Origin: Cinclus cinclus
Taxonomy: Eukaryota > Chordata > Aves > Passeriformes > Cinclidae
Assembly (NCBI RefSeq): GCF_963662255.1
Contig: NC_085055.1
Coordinates: 8,625,102 to 8,689,101 of the forward strand
Reading direction: 5' to 3'
DNA: 64,000 nt
Below the pieces are notes generated by a model. That model did not search any database. It was given only the letters and a program-made list of their open reading frames with translations, and was not told where the DNA came from. The position numbers and the translations under genes were made by a program. Of this stretch, positions 36,561 to 48,850 are shown piece by piece; position 1 is the stretch's first letter, and each line of letters starts with the position of its first letter.

Positions 36561-36699
36561 TGAGCTATAAAATAAGATTGACAGCAACTTCGAGACACCA
36601 GCAGCAAAGCACAGCCCAGGTCACAAGCCAGCACAGCACTCTGGAGGGGAGGATGCCTGGGAACCAGGCTGAGGAGTAGCTGGTGTGGACTGAGCCGTG

Positions 36700-36865
36700 C
36701 GATGTCAGGTTTTTAACCAGCTTGCTGGAGCTCTTTGAGGATATTACTGCTTTGCTAGATAAGAGAAATTCAAGGGATGTGCTATACTTAGAGTTTCAAA
36801 ACACACTTGGCATCAGTGCAGATCAAAGCCGAATGGTACAGGCAGCATCCCGGAATAGAAGGTGA
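36700..36865 (+). mobile_element. Ancient CR1-like LINE relic, sense, RT motif A
   Basis: The frame at 36683-36865 contains LLELFEDITALLDKRNSRD followed by VLYLEFQNTLGI. This is the CR1 reverse-transcriptase segment leading into motif A (normally VDVIYLDFQKAFD). The catalytic Asp has become Glu and the next conserved residues are changed. The frame is still open for about 50 codons, but no domain continues on either side, so this is a decayed fragment and not a gene. Confidence 0.6.
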
Positions 36866-37784
36866 AAAAGGGAAAAGATTTGGAATTTACTGGGAGGAAA
36901 AAAATATGCTGAAACTAACAGCACAAGGCTGCTGAGCTAAAAATAGCAAAGAAGGTATTAGCAGTGGCTCCACACACAAACTGACACTCGGCTCCGCTTC
37001 CCAGCTCAGGGAGAAACCTTCCAAGTGGGAGATGCTCAAGGAAAGCACAGCAGTCCCTGCAGAGTCCACTGCCCCAGCCCTGCTCCCAGCTGAAACCAGT
37101 GGTGACCAGTAAGGTTTGGGTGAACCCCAGCAGGGTGTGCTCTGTCAGCTTGTCCCCTCCAGCAGCCCATCATTTCCCTGCTTTGCCAAGTTATCTGTGC
37201 CCCACAAGCAGCTGTTACCAATCCCATAAACTGGAACAATGCTGCTTTGTCAGCTCCCACACCGGTGGCCAGCCACAGCCAGGGGCTTTTATACAATCCT
37301 GCTCTGCCCTGGGATGTGGTGCTGCCACCACCACAGCAGGGCTGGGGCATTCATGCCCTCCCCATGATGTCACACATCAAGTGCTTCTTCAGCCCTTCCT
37401 CTTCCTCACTGCCACTTGGTGCCCATGGCAGCAGTAACAAGTCTGCCCCTTGCCACTCAGGCTGGCTAGGGGAGTCCAGGGAGGGCAAGGTGACCACATT
37501 CCCCCCATCCCTGGGTGGTACCTCTGGTCAGGGCTGTGCCTCAAGACAAGCTTTCCCTACAATGTCCAGCCAGCAAGGAGGAACCACATTCTTCAAACCT
37601 ACTCTTGAAGCACTGCAGTTGTATCATAAACCTGCAGCAGGGCTAGGAGCAGTGGGGAACCCCTCTAAAGCATGAGCAGCTAGGTGACAGGGTTCAGCTG
37701 GGGTAGATCAGAGCCAGGGAAAGTCCCATGGAGGGACACCTGTGAGTGAGGGATGGCTGAGGCTCCTATAAACAGCTCACATGG

Positions 37785-37872
37785 CCCTAGCTGTGTGATG
37801 GGCTGTTCCTTATAGAACAGAATTATTTCCCTAGCTGTGTGATGGAGTGTTCCTTGTAGAACAGAATTATTT
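37785..37872. repeat. 44-bp tandem duplication
   Basis: Two adjacent 44-base copies (37785-37828 and 37829-37872) both start CCCTAGCTGTGTGATGG and end AGAACAGAATTATTT. They differ at three positions. Recent local duplication, with no coding effect. Confidence 0.95.
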
Positions 37873-38479
37873 GGACTGGAAATTAAGGAGGGCTTTGTCT
37901 CCTTTGTGCTCTTCTATCCCTCTTGCGCTTGTGGATTCAAAGATGAAAGTCATTCTGCTCTCTCTGGAGTGAGGAATATTTCTGAAGTACCTCAAGCCAT
38001 GAAGCCCCTCCTCTAGGTGTGTCACTGAGCAGCTCTGCAGGGGCCCGGCAGGCAGTCCCTGCTACACAGGACACCCTAACTCCTGCTATGCTGAAAGGGA
38101 CAAGTCTGCTAGAGCAGAGGTGTTGGGCTGGTGACACATTCCCCATGGGTCCTGGCAGCTCCTCTGGTGCCTGGGAAAGGACTTAATTCCTGTACCCCTT
38201 CAGCAATGCAAACACCTCCCCAAAAAGGGCTGGATCCCAGGGTGATGGTGTGTAGTGTTTCTGAGAATGGGCATCCTTCATCCTGGAGAACCCCTGAGCC
38301 AGCTCCCATCCCAGGGGTGACAGTTCACCCTGTCACGTGCCTGGCACTGGGGCCTGGAGCACAAACTGTTCCCTGGGCTAGGGGTGGGTGCTGGAGCTGT
38401 GCTGGAAGCCAGCCATCCCAGCCCCACCACGTGCTGCCAGGTTTCCTCTCAGCCATGCCAGGCTCCTGCCAGTTGAGTT

Positions 38480-38720
38480 TGAGGTGAGGCATTAACACTG
38501 GTATCTCTGTTAATATTGCTATAAAGCAATAAAGGTAACTTGATTGCGGAAAGGCAGGGAGACCAGTGGGTTTGGAGCCATTCCACAGCACTGCTATTAG
38601 AAAGCTCAAAATGAGAGTTATTAAATTACTGCCAGGTACTGCAGGTTTTTCCTAAGAGGGAGGCTTCAGCTTGGCTCGGAAACTTAAGCTCTGGCTTGTT
38701 CAGGTTAATTAAAAGAGAGC
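38480..38720. promoter_or_regulatory. Candidate enhancer, AT-rich island
   Basis: Holds GTTAATATTGC, TATAAAGCAATAAAGG, GTAACTTGATTGCGG, AGTTATTAAATTACTGCC and CAGGTTAATTAAAAG. Homeobox-type words recur in unique sequence inside GC-rich flanks. No repeat is recognised and no frame runs through. Confidence 0.25.
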
Positions 38721-41700
38721 TGGACATCTTCCAGGGCCTTGCTTCTCATTCCTGATGGCCACCCCCTCCCCTCCAAGGCATGGGCAGAGTGTGCCACGAG
38801 CACTCATGAGCATTACCCCACTGAGGGATGCTGAAGGGGGCACTGGGCATCAACACTGGGCAGGGTTAACAGGCCAGGGTAGCCAGGTTGGATGTCCTGT
38901 AGGATGGTGACCTGAGTGTCACTTGCAATCCCTGGTGCCTTTGTGCCATTTGTCCTGGGATGCTGTTCCTGGGCCCATGGAGCATGGAAGGTGCTGGGGC
39001 TGAGATTCCTGTCCTTTTTCCCGGGTAGGGGTCTCAGGAACCCAAGACGAGTAGCAGCCAGAGGTGTTTGTGATGCTCTGCATTTGTCCATTGCCCCTGG
39101 TCCCCAGCAAATTCCTGATTCCTTTATAGGAAAACAAGGGGCAAGTACAGTACAGTGAGAGAATGGCTGGTGGGAGGCAGGGGCAGACAGGCAAACAATG
39201 CCCACCCTTTTTATTGCATTGCTCTTGGCATCTGACATGTTCTTGCTGCTGCACAACTAGCACTTAAGGATTCATGTGGCCTCTCATCACAGAGTACAGG
39301 AAACACAGCGCAAACAGGGAAGAGAGGGCAATTTGGGCTGGGTTTGGAGAGGATTACCTCCTCTGACCAGGAGCAATTTTCCTTTCACCTGTGTTTAGTC
39401 ATCCTTGCTTCTGCTTTGACTCCTGCCTCAGCCTCTGCAGGTATTTTCCTGCTGCCTCATGGGGTGATGGAAAGTTTTCAGCAGCCCCCTCTCCTTGCCC
39501 TGGAGCAGATCACCTGCAGAGTGGCCTTTGTGGGGCTGGGGGTGCAGGCAGGTGGCTGTTCTGCTTGGCCCCTCTGGCTGGGAACTACAGACAGAGAGGT
39601 TGGGGACTCAGGGCTGCGCTGACCCTCCCTCCTCCTGCCTGTCTTTGATTCTCTGGTGCTGGGGAGAGAGAAGAGGGTTTACCCAGCATTTCAGGCCCAA
39701 AAAGTTTCCACTGTGCTCTTCCAGCATGGCTCTCTCCTGCTCTGCCTGACCTCCAAGTGGCACACCTGAGAGGGTCTGAGCTGGGTCCCTCCGGTTTGTT
39801 CTGCTGTGCCTGGGGAAATGAAAAGCAGCCAGGGATGTGTGGTGCAAGGAACGTGCATCCCAGTGCCGATCAGACACTCCAGATAGGAAGGTATGGGGTG
39901 ACCTCCAAGTCAGGCTGCCATGCTGGGGAAGGATCGTGTCTCTATCTCCTTCCCAAAAACAGCTTTGGGAGAGCAGGGAAGACTCCCAACTCTGTGGCTC
40001 CTCCACCCACCCCAAAACTTCCAGGTGGCAGAGGGGTGCCTGGACTTGGGACCAATACCATGGAACGTCTGGGTCCAGTTGCTCTGTGTCTGAGCACTCC
40101 CAGATAGATCCCCAGCAGGACAGTGGGAGGGGGCGGGTGAAAAGGGGCACTGTGGCTGCTTGCCGGCCCCGGCAGCACACGCCCCTCTCCTGCCCTGGCC
40201 AAGCTGCCGGAGGTGCAGATAAATGCTGCTCACAGCTCTGTTAGTGACTCAACCCCCCAAAACACTTCTTGGACTCATTTTCCCAGAGAGAGTTTAATGG
40301 GGTTTGTCGTGCCAAAACCCCAAGCTATGCCTCACTTTCATCCCCTAATGCAAGCCATATATCAAGAGACACTAACAGAGCAGGGAGGGTTTCTGACAAG
40401 GGGATCCTGGGAACAATCAGCCAATACCCCCCTCCCCAGCCTGCGCCCCCCTGTTTTGTGCATTCCTGGTAATGTAAATAGAGAGGCGAGTGCTCGCAGC
40501 CCTCCTCGGACCCGAGGAGCCCGTCTGGGGACGGCGCCAGCAGCTCTGCTGTCAGTCTGCTCTCGGGGGCTTTGGCTGGTACCGTTTGAAGTGTCTCAAG
40601 TATCAGCGTCAGCGTTGTGTCCCTGGGGAGAGCATCCCCGGGATCAGCAGTGCCCCTGCGCTTCCTTGCTGCATACACTCCTCAGTTAGGAGGTGGGAAG
40701 ATCCAGCTCAGCCTAAATGGCCCCTTTTCCCCCTGAAAAGTCACCCATCCTGCCAAAATATCCTTCCTCCTAGCAAGCCATGAGATGAGGATGGAGGATG
40801 CAGCCCCGGCACTGACAGCATCCTGAGGGGGCCTTGGGACCCTGAGGCCCTTTAGGGTAGCAGCTGCTGGATCTGCCTCCTTCCATGAGCACCCCGGGGA
40901 GCACCCTGCCTCCATCCCCTGGCTCTCATGAGGGGAGAGGTGCGGCTTCCTTGCTTCAGTGAAGTGGGGGTGGCTGATGCAGCAGGTCAGGGCTCTCACA
41001 CCCTATTTAGTGAAGCATTGGGTCCTGAGGAGCAAGTGGTGGTTTGACACTGGGCACCATCTCCAGGGTGGGTGGGTGCCCCTTCTGTGGTGTTCTATGA
41101 GGCATGGGAAAACCCAGAAGACTAAACTTTCTTAATTTAAACGCCCATGAGTTTGCTTGCTGTGCGTGTCAGCAGTGTGGGATTAGGCTCTCCTGAAGGA
41201 TGCTAGTTGTGTATGGCATTGTGTCACTTGGAGGGGACCTGCACAACAATCTGGACATGCAGTTTTGTTCCCACAAACTTCACTCACATCCCAGCAGAAA
41301 CCCAAAGCTTCTTCAGGCAGGGCCAGGGAACCCAACCGGGCACACTTCATCCTTCTAAGGAAAAAAAAATTCAAGCCAAAAAGCCTCCCCTGGGAGAGTT
41401 TCCAAAACAAATCTCAGGCTTTGGCTCACCACACAAAGGCAGGAAACATCATGAAGGTTTTCCTTCAGCTTGTCTTGACGAGAATCCCCAACAGCACTGA
41501 AGCCAGGGCTAGGGACATGGGACTCAAGGTGCCACCAGTGCCAGTCCCTGACCCTCAGGGCAGGAGGAGCAGACACAGCTGGGAGCATCAGGGTGCAGAG
41601 GAAGCTCATATGCTCAGAGTAGGGCACGCTCTGGCTGTGATACACTCACAAAGTCCCAGGCCAGCAGGAGAAATCTCTGAGCTGAGGGCCTGGGTGAGCA

Positions 41701-43689
41701 CAGGCAGTCCATGGGACCATGTGTGCCTGGGAGAAGATTTGAGGAGAGGAGCTGGGATAGTGGCAAGCAAGAGGACTCACAATGAGGAGGAGAGACCCCA
41801 GTGGGGATAGGGACCCCTTGGGGCCACCTTTCTGTTCCCCAGCCTGCTAGGCAATGGGGACAGAAACTCAATGGAATGGAGCTGCTCCCCTCCATCATCC
41901 ACATGTCCCCAGCAAGGCTGAAAGGAGGTCTCCCCAAGCAGGGAAGGGGTGTGATACCTCTGAGCTTACTCCTGACTCTGTTGGCTGTCAGTAATTCAAC
42001 CAAGGCTGGGGAGAACAGGAGGAGGAAAGCTGCAAAATCCTCATGCAGTGATTGCTTAGGAAACATAGGAGAGGTTGCCTCTGGCTGCAATCAAAGCACT
42101 TGTGGAGCAGGAATGGCACTGTACCAATTCATGGCTGAACCAAAGCTGCTCTGAGAAAATGCCGCTCAGCTCCATGCCAGTGAGGGGTGTCCCCATGTGG
42201 ATACCTTGTCCCTGTGACCTGATACCTTCCCCAGGGACCAGATCAGAGTGGCACTGATCTGGCTGTCCCTGGCCTTGCCCTCTCCCACGCACCCGCAAGG
42301 AATCCTGTGATGGGGCCAGTAATGCTGGGTGGCCCTGGAGGACCCCAGGGAGAGCTCAGGGGGGAGAGGATCTGTGAGGGGTTTATTTGCTGGGACCAGC
42401 CCTCGGCGGCCCTGAGCTTTACGAGGCAGCCGATGCGGCTGCTTCCCTGCAAGCTGCAGCAATAAAGCTTGCCAGGGGGTCAAAGGTGATACAGACTGCT
42501 CTTAAGTGGCGAAAACTGGTGGTCTGTGATGGAAACTGAACTTCTAGAGCCATAATCAGAACCAGAGGAGTTAAATTCCGATGGCTAAATACCAAGGACT
42601 TAGCCTAAACATCTCTCCCATCTTGCTCAGTCTGTCCCAAACAGGATCCTGCAGAGTGAGGTTGTTTGGGCAAGGCTGCTGGCGAGCGAGGTGCGTGTAC
42701 CACATCTCCCTGCTGCCTTGGGATCAGACATCACCTGGGTCACTGAATTTCCTCCATCTCGGTGCGCTGTTGCACTGAGTAAACACCTCTGCAGAGCTTG
42801 GGAAATTCGGAGCAACCTGCAAATGGATGCAGAGTTAAGCATTTGCTGGTTTCAGAGGTCTCCAAAGCACCAGGATGAGGCTGATGCTGGAAACCCGAGC
42901 CCTGTAATTTGATTGTTCGGCCCAAGTGGTATCTGAAGGGCTGGCTGGTTTGTTTGTGTGTTTGTTTGTAGTGCAACTATCAAAGGAGGTCTCAGTGGTG
43001 ATGAACGCTGCTTCTAAAAAAGGGCCTGCCCTGGAGCCAGCACCAGCCCTTCTCCAGGTCGAGCCACTACATGTCCCCATAAGCATAACCCGTCCTACCA
43101 GTGGCGGCTCCAGAGGCATACCAGCATTCCTGTAGGAGTGGGGGATTGCCTGCCATGCCTGAAAACAGGTTCCAACATCGCTGAGCACTTCCAGGAGAAC
43201 CCTGAGAAGGGCTCTCCGCAGGGGCCAAGCAATGGGTGAGAAAGGATATTGCCAAAATGTGGCTGTGAAGAGGCAGAGGGAACAGGGAAGTTGAGAGAAG
43301 CAGGACTGAGCAGATGCACCATGTATTTCCTCAGTTGTGGAAAGTTGACAGACACTTTGCTTCCCTCTAGAAAAATACACCAAAGAAATGCAAACATGAC
43401 CATACACCCCAAGGTCTGTGTGCCAACTAGCACACAGTCCTCGGAGGAGACCTGGCTGGATGTCTCATGGGCTGATTTTCCTCTTGGCAAACCCAACGGG
43501 GAGGAGGGAAAGCCCTCGGCAGCATCCACTGCAGAAAGCCACCCCCCACCCCAGTGCATGTCCAGGAATCCAGGCACCTTCACCTCACCAGGTCCTGGTT
43601 TCTACCTCCAGGCTGTGTGAACAGCCACCACTCCCTGTGGCAGGAGGTTAGCAGAGGGCCAGGCAGGCTGCTGAGCGCTAGCATCAGTG

Positions 43690-44690
43690 TGGTTTATTAT
43701 GCTCATTAATGATGTGGAGAAGGCAGCGTGTTAGCAAAAACGTGACATATTTAGGTTAGTTAAGGCTGAAGGACTTTGCTGCTGTGGGAAAGGATTGCAT
43801 GAAGATATATGACATCCACCATGGGCCTGTGCGAGATGATGCATCTTGGATAGACTAATCAAGACAATTCACATATATTGTCCTAAATTAATTATAGCCA
43901 CTAAGTACAAGCCCAACATGTCAATGCAGACAGCTCAATTAACTGCTCTTATTCAATATATGCTGATGGTCAAAAGAGCAAAGAAAAGATTACAGTGGGC
44001 AGAGAGCATGGAGCAAAGCACTGGAAATATTGCAGTACCACTGCTTAAATAAACGGCTTTGCCAGTACATGAGGGAGCAGAGGGTGAGGGTGATGGGCGC
44101 ACGGCAGTGTGGAGAGAGGCTAAGAGGGGACAACAAGGGACCTTCTTTAGCCCTGTCTTCCTGATAACCTCTTAAAAACAGAATAGATAAAGTACATGAA
44201 GCAGATTTTTAAATAGCAAGGGAGAGGGGTGGGAAGAAAAGAGCTATTTTAGAAAGCAAGTGCTGGTTGGGTGAAGCAGGAGCAGAGGTTCCCATTCATG
44301 CAGAGCAGTGACCCCAGGGCTCAGTGCCTGTGTGCTGGCCAGGGTGTGACTCTTCAAGGAGAAAAGGTGGAAAGAGGAGAAAGATTAGTCCAGCTCTGTG
44401 TACAGTGGGTGAGACAAGGACTGAGTGCTGCATCCTGACTCGATAAAGGACATGGAAAAGTTGGAGAGGGTTCAGGACTATGGGAAACTGCCTTTGAGTG
44501 AGAGGTTGAGGCAGGCCCCTGCTTATTTTTCAATCAGAGCAGAGGTTAGGATGTGACTCCATTGCAGTCAGCACATGCTGAAGGGTAGGGACTTCTCTCA
44601 GTTAAAAGCACATAATGAAACCCAGTGACCAGGACTGGTGCAGGTCTTGCACCACGGCAGGAATTCGCTGAGGCTGGGAAACCTCTCTGT
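43690..44690 (+). mobile_element. Ancient CR1-like LINE relic, sense, RT to 3' part
   Basis: Several pieces of a CR1 ORF2 C-terminal region appear in order on the + strand. TGCTCATTAATGATGTGGAG (43699-43718) corresponds to the FINDV-type segment. GTGCGAGATGATGCATCTTGG (43828-43848) corresponds to the KCKxMHLG-type segment. GGAAATATTGCAGTACCACTG (44022-44042; translation GNIAVPLLK) corresponds to the ENIxMPLxK-type segment. AAGTTGGAGAGGGTTCAGGAC (near 44458) with GAGTGAGAGGTTGAG corresponds to the LExVQ...YEERL-type segment. GCAGAGGTTAGGATGTGACTC (near 44539) and CCCAGTGACCAGGACTGG then follow. Stops and indels break every frame. The element is much older than the copy at 29 kb. A LRGD-like AGGCTAAGAGGGGACAAC at 44118 is out of the usual order. 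Confidence 0.65.
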
Positions 44691-44958
44691 CACCCATTCC
44701 ATGCAGCTGAGGGGCTTCCTGTAACCTCACTTCAGTCAGGCTCCCTTTCCCTGGATTCTCATCGGGGAACCCTGACACCAGGTGCCCTGTGCCCTGAGGC
44801 AAAGGGGAAACCCTTTGCCTGAGCCCTGCAGTGGCTGTGGGAAATCTTTGGGCTGATTTCCCTCCTGCGAGACTCCAGCCAACATCATGCAATCTCTTTT
44901 CATTCCTATTTCATGAGATGTGAATAATTAATGAGAAACACAATGCAGGGAGAAGATG

Positions 44959-45002
44959 GAGATATATATATGTATACATATACTCACACACATGCATACA
45001 TA
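44959..45002. repeat. TA/CA simple repeat
   Basis: GATATATATATGTATACATA followed by TACTCACACACATGCATACA is a degenerate (TA)n/(CA)n microsatellite. Confidence 0.85.
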
Positions 45003-46784
45003 GTGTTAGAAATAATCAAGGCTCAAATATATAGGGAATGTTGTGGTACAGCAGCCATGAAAATATGAGGTAAAGAGCAGGAGCACAACAGAGAGTCATA
45101 AAAGGCAGATGGAGGTGTTTGAGGGGTGTAGAGGATGGGATACAGGTGGTGTCTCCTATGGCAGAAGGAACCTCCAGCCTTCCCAAATAGCCCAGGAGCT
45201 CATCATAGGCAGAGGCATCTTTCCCAGCTCTTCCCCAGAGTTGTGCGGGGCTGTGCGATGCCAAAGGGAGGCTGATGCCAAGGGTTACTCCTGCATTGCC
45301 CTGGGCAAAGGGTGAGATCCTGGTGGGCGTCTGTGCTGCAGTGGGAGGTGAAGCCCAAGGAAGGCTCAGAAGCAGCATCTCTGGGAGGTGGGATTTTGCA
45401 TCCCTGACCAAACCACCCTCCACAGCCTCTCGGCAGCCGCCCAAGCCCACGCGACCATTGCTGTGCCTGTGTACAGTTGAGACTCTCACCATCCATGGCA
45501 ACTGAATTGTCTGTGTGAAACCCAGAGATTTTCCCTTCAACTTCACAGAAAATCCCATCACCTGCTGCATCCAGCTCCCAGCTGCTGGCCAGGCCAGACT
45601 AGTGCTAACTGGCAGTCATTAATTAGCCTTCCAGCAGGCTCTCACCCTGCAGACTCGGTGACAGAGCCCATTGCAGCCTGCTGATGCAAGAAAAGAGCTG
45701 ATGTCCTCTTGCCCCATATGGACTGCTAGAGCCTGCCCTGAGGAGGGGAGAATCCCCCAGCTTCACCCTAGTCTGGGGGATGGGGACACGGAAATGGATG
45801 GCCCCTGCTGCCTGCCCACAACCCCACCTCTCTGGGGTTAGGCACCAGAGTCACGGAACACCAGCTGCCTTCCATAAAGCTTTTCTGAGCTAACCTGGAA
45901 TGATCCTGTGGTGCAACTCCTTGGCTGCTGTTCCAGCTCGTAGCTGAGCCATGGCAGAATTGAGGTGGGGCAAAAGGCAGACACAAGGGACAGGGAGAAC
46001 TCAGAAGTTGGATGATGATGTAGGTGTGGGTGATGGCTCCTGAACTCAGTCATCAGCATGGTCACCCCTTCACTTGCCCAGGACATGGAGCGCTTGGGAG
46101 ACCCCCACAGCTCTGGCCTGTATTGCATGAAATAGATTTGTAGATTTGCCTCTGCACCCCAGGAGATGGCCCTCATGGCCCACCCTGACCCAAGGACTTG
46201 GCCCCTTGTAATAGGAGGGTCTATGCTGGCAGGGTGTGTGGGGTCCCCAAACAGGGGCAGCAGGGATGCATGGCCACACAGTCACTGTCACCTGCACCCC
46301 AGCCAGGCCCTGTGTCCTGGTGGCACTTGGATCAATGGACATGGGAACTCCACAGCCCTCTTGACTTCATATTCCACAGGCAAAGCACGTGGGGCTGTGC
46401 CTCAACCCCAGCCATGAGCTGGCTTCATGGTGGGACAAAGACTGCATTTGCTCCTCCTGACCACCTGAGAGCTGGGTGTTTTCCTCTTTGTCCCTGGATT
46501 TCCAGCTTTGAATTTGCCCCAAAATACTCTATTATAAATAAACCCCCAGGAGTCTTCCTCTACACAGCGTCGTTCCCAGTGCCAGTTACCTTTTCCACTA
46601 GCTCATGCTCCCACTGCAGCAGGGACCATGTGCCAGGTTGGCATCACCAGCAGGACAAGGTTTGTTATCCCTTAGGTTCACCCCAGCCTGGCTGTACCTG
46701 CACCAGGGCTGGGGACAGGCTGGGGCAGCCGACAGCCAGTCCAGCCCATCCTGCCTTTTATCCACAGTCTGTGGCTTCTATTTC

Positions 46785-46995
46785 CCAGGTCTAATTTATC
46801 ACCGCACTCTTTATAAATGGGTCATTTCCCATCCCCAGCCTGAGAGACAATTGCGATGGGCCCTGGCACCGTGCCACAAGCTCCTTTCAACTTCATAGCA
46901 AGTTCATCAAAGGCCCGAGACACCATTTCCCCAAACAGTAAAAGTGTCAGGGAAAGAGGCGTTGGGAAGCCTCAGTGACAGCCAAGTGCTTAATT
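46785..46995. promoter_or_regulatory. Candidate enhancer
   Basis: Unique sequence with TCTAATTTATCACCGC, CTTTATAAATGGG, GACAATTGCGATGG, TTCATCAAAGGCCCG (TCF-type ATCAAAG at 46906-46912) and GCTTAATTAGTGG. CpGs are retained and the AT-rich words are spread across 210 bases. It is not repetitive. Composition-based candidate. Confidence 0.27.
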
Positions 46996-47134
46996 AGTGG
47001 TAATGCAGAGTTTACAGCCCCCCTCACTGCCTGCCCCTGGCCCCTTGTTTCTGGGAAGGGTGTGAAGGGTTAGACAGGTCCCTGTGCTGCTCGGTGACCC
47101 GTGATGTCCCTCCAGCGATATGGCGCTGGCGGAG

Positions 47135-47200
47135 GGGATGAGGACATCCCAGCCTGGCTGCTGGGATGAGGACATCCCAGCCTGGCTGCTGGGATGAGGA
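47135..47200. repeat. 28-bp tandem repeat, 2.4 copies
   Basis: Two identical 28-base units (47135-47162 and 47163-47190) start GGGATGAGGACATCCC and continue AGCCTGGCTGCT. A third unit starts at 47191 and breaks off after GGGATGAGGA. The units are exact, so the expansion is recent and probably polymorphic. The inner GGGATG...CATCCC is a short inverted pair. Confidence 0.97.
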
Positions 47201-47589
47201 GAAAGACAGGGAGAGATTTGGCCATGTGGCACTCACTCAAGTGCATCCCCATCCCCTAGGTCCCACTTGTGCCACAACCCACCCCAGCTCCCATGGCTGC
47301 CCTGCATCCGCAGGCATTCTCTTCTCCCTGGCTGCTAGGTGACTGGGGAATACGTGGCAAAGACCCACTGCAGAGTCAGCAGTGGAAACACTGTGTCCCA
47401 CCCATCTAGCCTCATCCCAGCCACAATCTCCTGTGATGCCTTGCAGTCCCATGAGACCCGATGGCAGAGCACTGGGCTGGTGCAGGAGGCTGAATACCAC
47501 TGCCACATCCCTTTCATACCTCTCTTTCTTTTTTTCCCAGAAACCACCTTCCTGCCTGTCACACTCCCTGCCTCTCTCTGGGCTGTTTT

Positions 47590-47760
47590 TAATGTATCCT
47601 TTTGGCAACAGAGCAGACGGAGCTGAGCATGGTGACTTTGGCACTCAGAGGCAGAGCCTAAGTATTAACAGAGCTGATGGCATTACAATGTTGGCGCTCT
47701 CTCACAGCTTCCTTAATAAAGCCAAACATCAGCCAGGACTTTTAGCCATGATGGGACAAT
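47590..47760. promoter_or_regulatory. Candidate regulatory island
   Basis: Contains TTTTTAATGTATCC, CTAAGTATTAACAGAG, GATGGCATTACAATGTTGGC, CCTTAATAAAGCC and CTTTTAGCCATGATGGG. Unique, AT-rich relative to its flanks, not simple sequence. Weak call. Confidence 0.2.
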
Positions 47761-47943
47761 TAGCAGGGACTTGTCTCTGACTCCCACAGCCCACCAGACC
47801 CATCCTCTCATTACTGACATTTCTGGGGGTCAAATTTTCCATCAAAAGTTGCCAACTACAGGTAAGGATCAGAGAGAAAATCAAGAGACTGGTGATATGA
47901 AGCTTCATGCATTCCATAGATGGGTGCCCAGAGCTCCCAGGGG

Positions 47944-47977
47944 AGTGGATCACCTTGGGGAGTGAATCACTTTGGGG
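47944..47977. repeat. 17-bp tandem duplication
   Basis: AGTGGATCACCTTGGGG (47944-47960) is followed directly by AGTGAATCACTTTGGGG (47961-47977), with two differences. A small local duplication. A similar short duplication of GATATAAAGC lies at 48254-48274. Confidence 0.85.
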
Positions 47978-48659
47978 AACACTGCTGTCACTGCAAAGCT
48001 GGAGCTACAGGGATCAAGCAGAGAGGCCTCTATGGTCACTTGGTCATAGAAGTACCACATCCTACATTAGGATGAAGCTGGTCCCAGCCAAAGCAGCACC
48101 TCTGTGCCTTTGTTTTCGTGCCTGTGAAGGTGCCACATTACCATCTGAGGACATGCATGTGGCCAATGGGGATGAACAAGGTGATGGGTTGTACCATGGC
48201 ACTGCTTGCTCTCCAGGTTCTTCATTCCCCCAGGGCTGGAGCAGTGCTGTGCTGATATAAAGCAGATATAAAGCTGACTTTCATTAGGGAGGAGCACCAC
48301 GTTGCGTGGTGGGGCCCTGCTCATACCCAGCAGGCTCTGACACCAGCAGCTCTGCCCACTCCCCAGGCATATTCTCCATGCTGGGTGACAGTGGCATCTT
48401 CCCACCACCACCCCATGGCACACAGGCAGGGCTGGCCCAAATCCATTCTGGGATGGGATGAGATTGGTGGTGTACCTCATCCCCACATGCAGGACTGTAC
48501 CACCCTCTGCACAGAACATTCCTGCCTGGATGAGCCCACAGAGGGACCTAGCATCTCCCTGGCACATCCCACCAAGCCATAGTTCCCTGCTTCGCCTCCC
48601 TGGCCTTGAGTTCCTGAGTGCTGGGCTCTCCCCCCGCCACCCTCCTCAGCACTGCTGGG

Positions 48660-48850
48660 GCCTTGCAGCTACAACCAGGAAACTATAAAACTTTACAGAG
48701 TGCGGCTGGAGAGAAACAGGAATTGCTGCAGTGACTGCCAGAAGGGCCAGCGTTAGATTCACAAGATTTTCCAGGGCTTGGACTCGCCAGGAAGGGATTT
48801 ATCCACCTAGGAGGAGTTGTAAAAACTAAAATTAAATTCTTCATCTTGGA
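48660..48850. promoter_or_regulatory. Candidate regulatory island
   Basis: Runs through GGAAACTATAAAACTTTAC, CAGCGTTAGATTCACAAG, AAGGGATTTATCCACC and TAAAAACTAAAATTAAATTC. Unique AT-rich block; the GGGATTTATCC word is bicoid/OTX-like. Nothing shows conservation. Confidence 0.2.

Larger units (their letters stand above)
29281..36699. other. Intergenic sequence, no gene recognised
   Basis: More than 7 kb without an exon I can support. It holds candidate regulatory islands at 33100-33340, 34985-35170, 35560-35880 and 36230-36560, a GCCTTT hexamer run (34959-34978) and a CTCF-like word at 34302-34316. CpG-retaining sequence at 31255-31350 and 35440-35520 lies among frames open on both strands. 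No domain was recognised in any translation. Confidence 0.6.
36866..43689. other. Intergenic sequence, no gene recognised
   Basis: Mostly GC-moderate, CTG/CAG-rich unique DNA. It holds a 44-bp tandem duplication (37785-37872), a candidate regulatory island (38480-38720) and a GTTT-rich run at 42946-42970. TCF-like words at 39643-39649 and 42090-42096 look like chance. A (CCCAGC)-rich sequence with frames open on both strands fills the rest. No exon supported. Confidence 0.6.
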
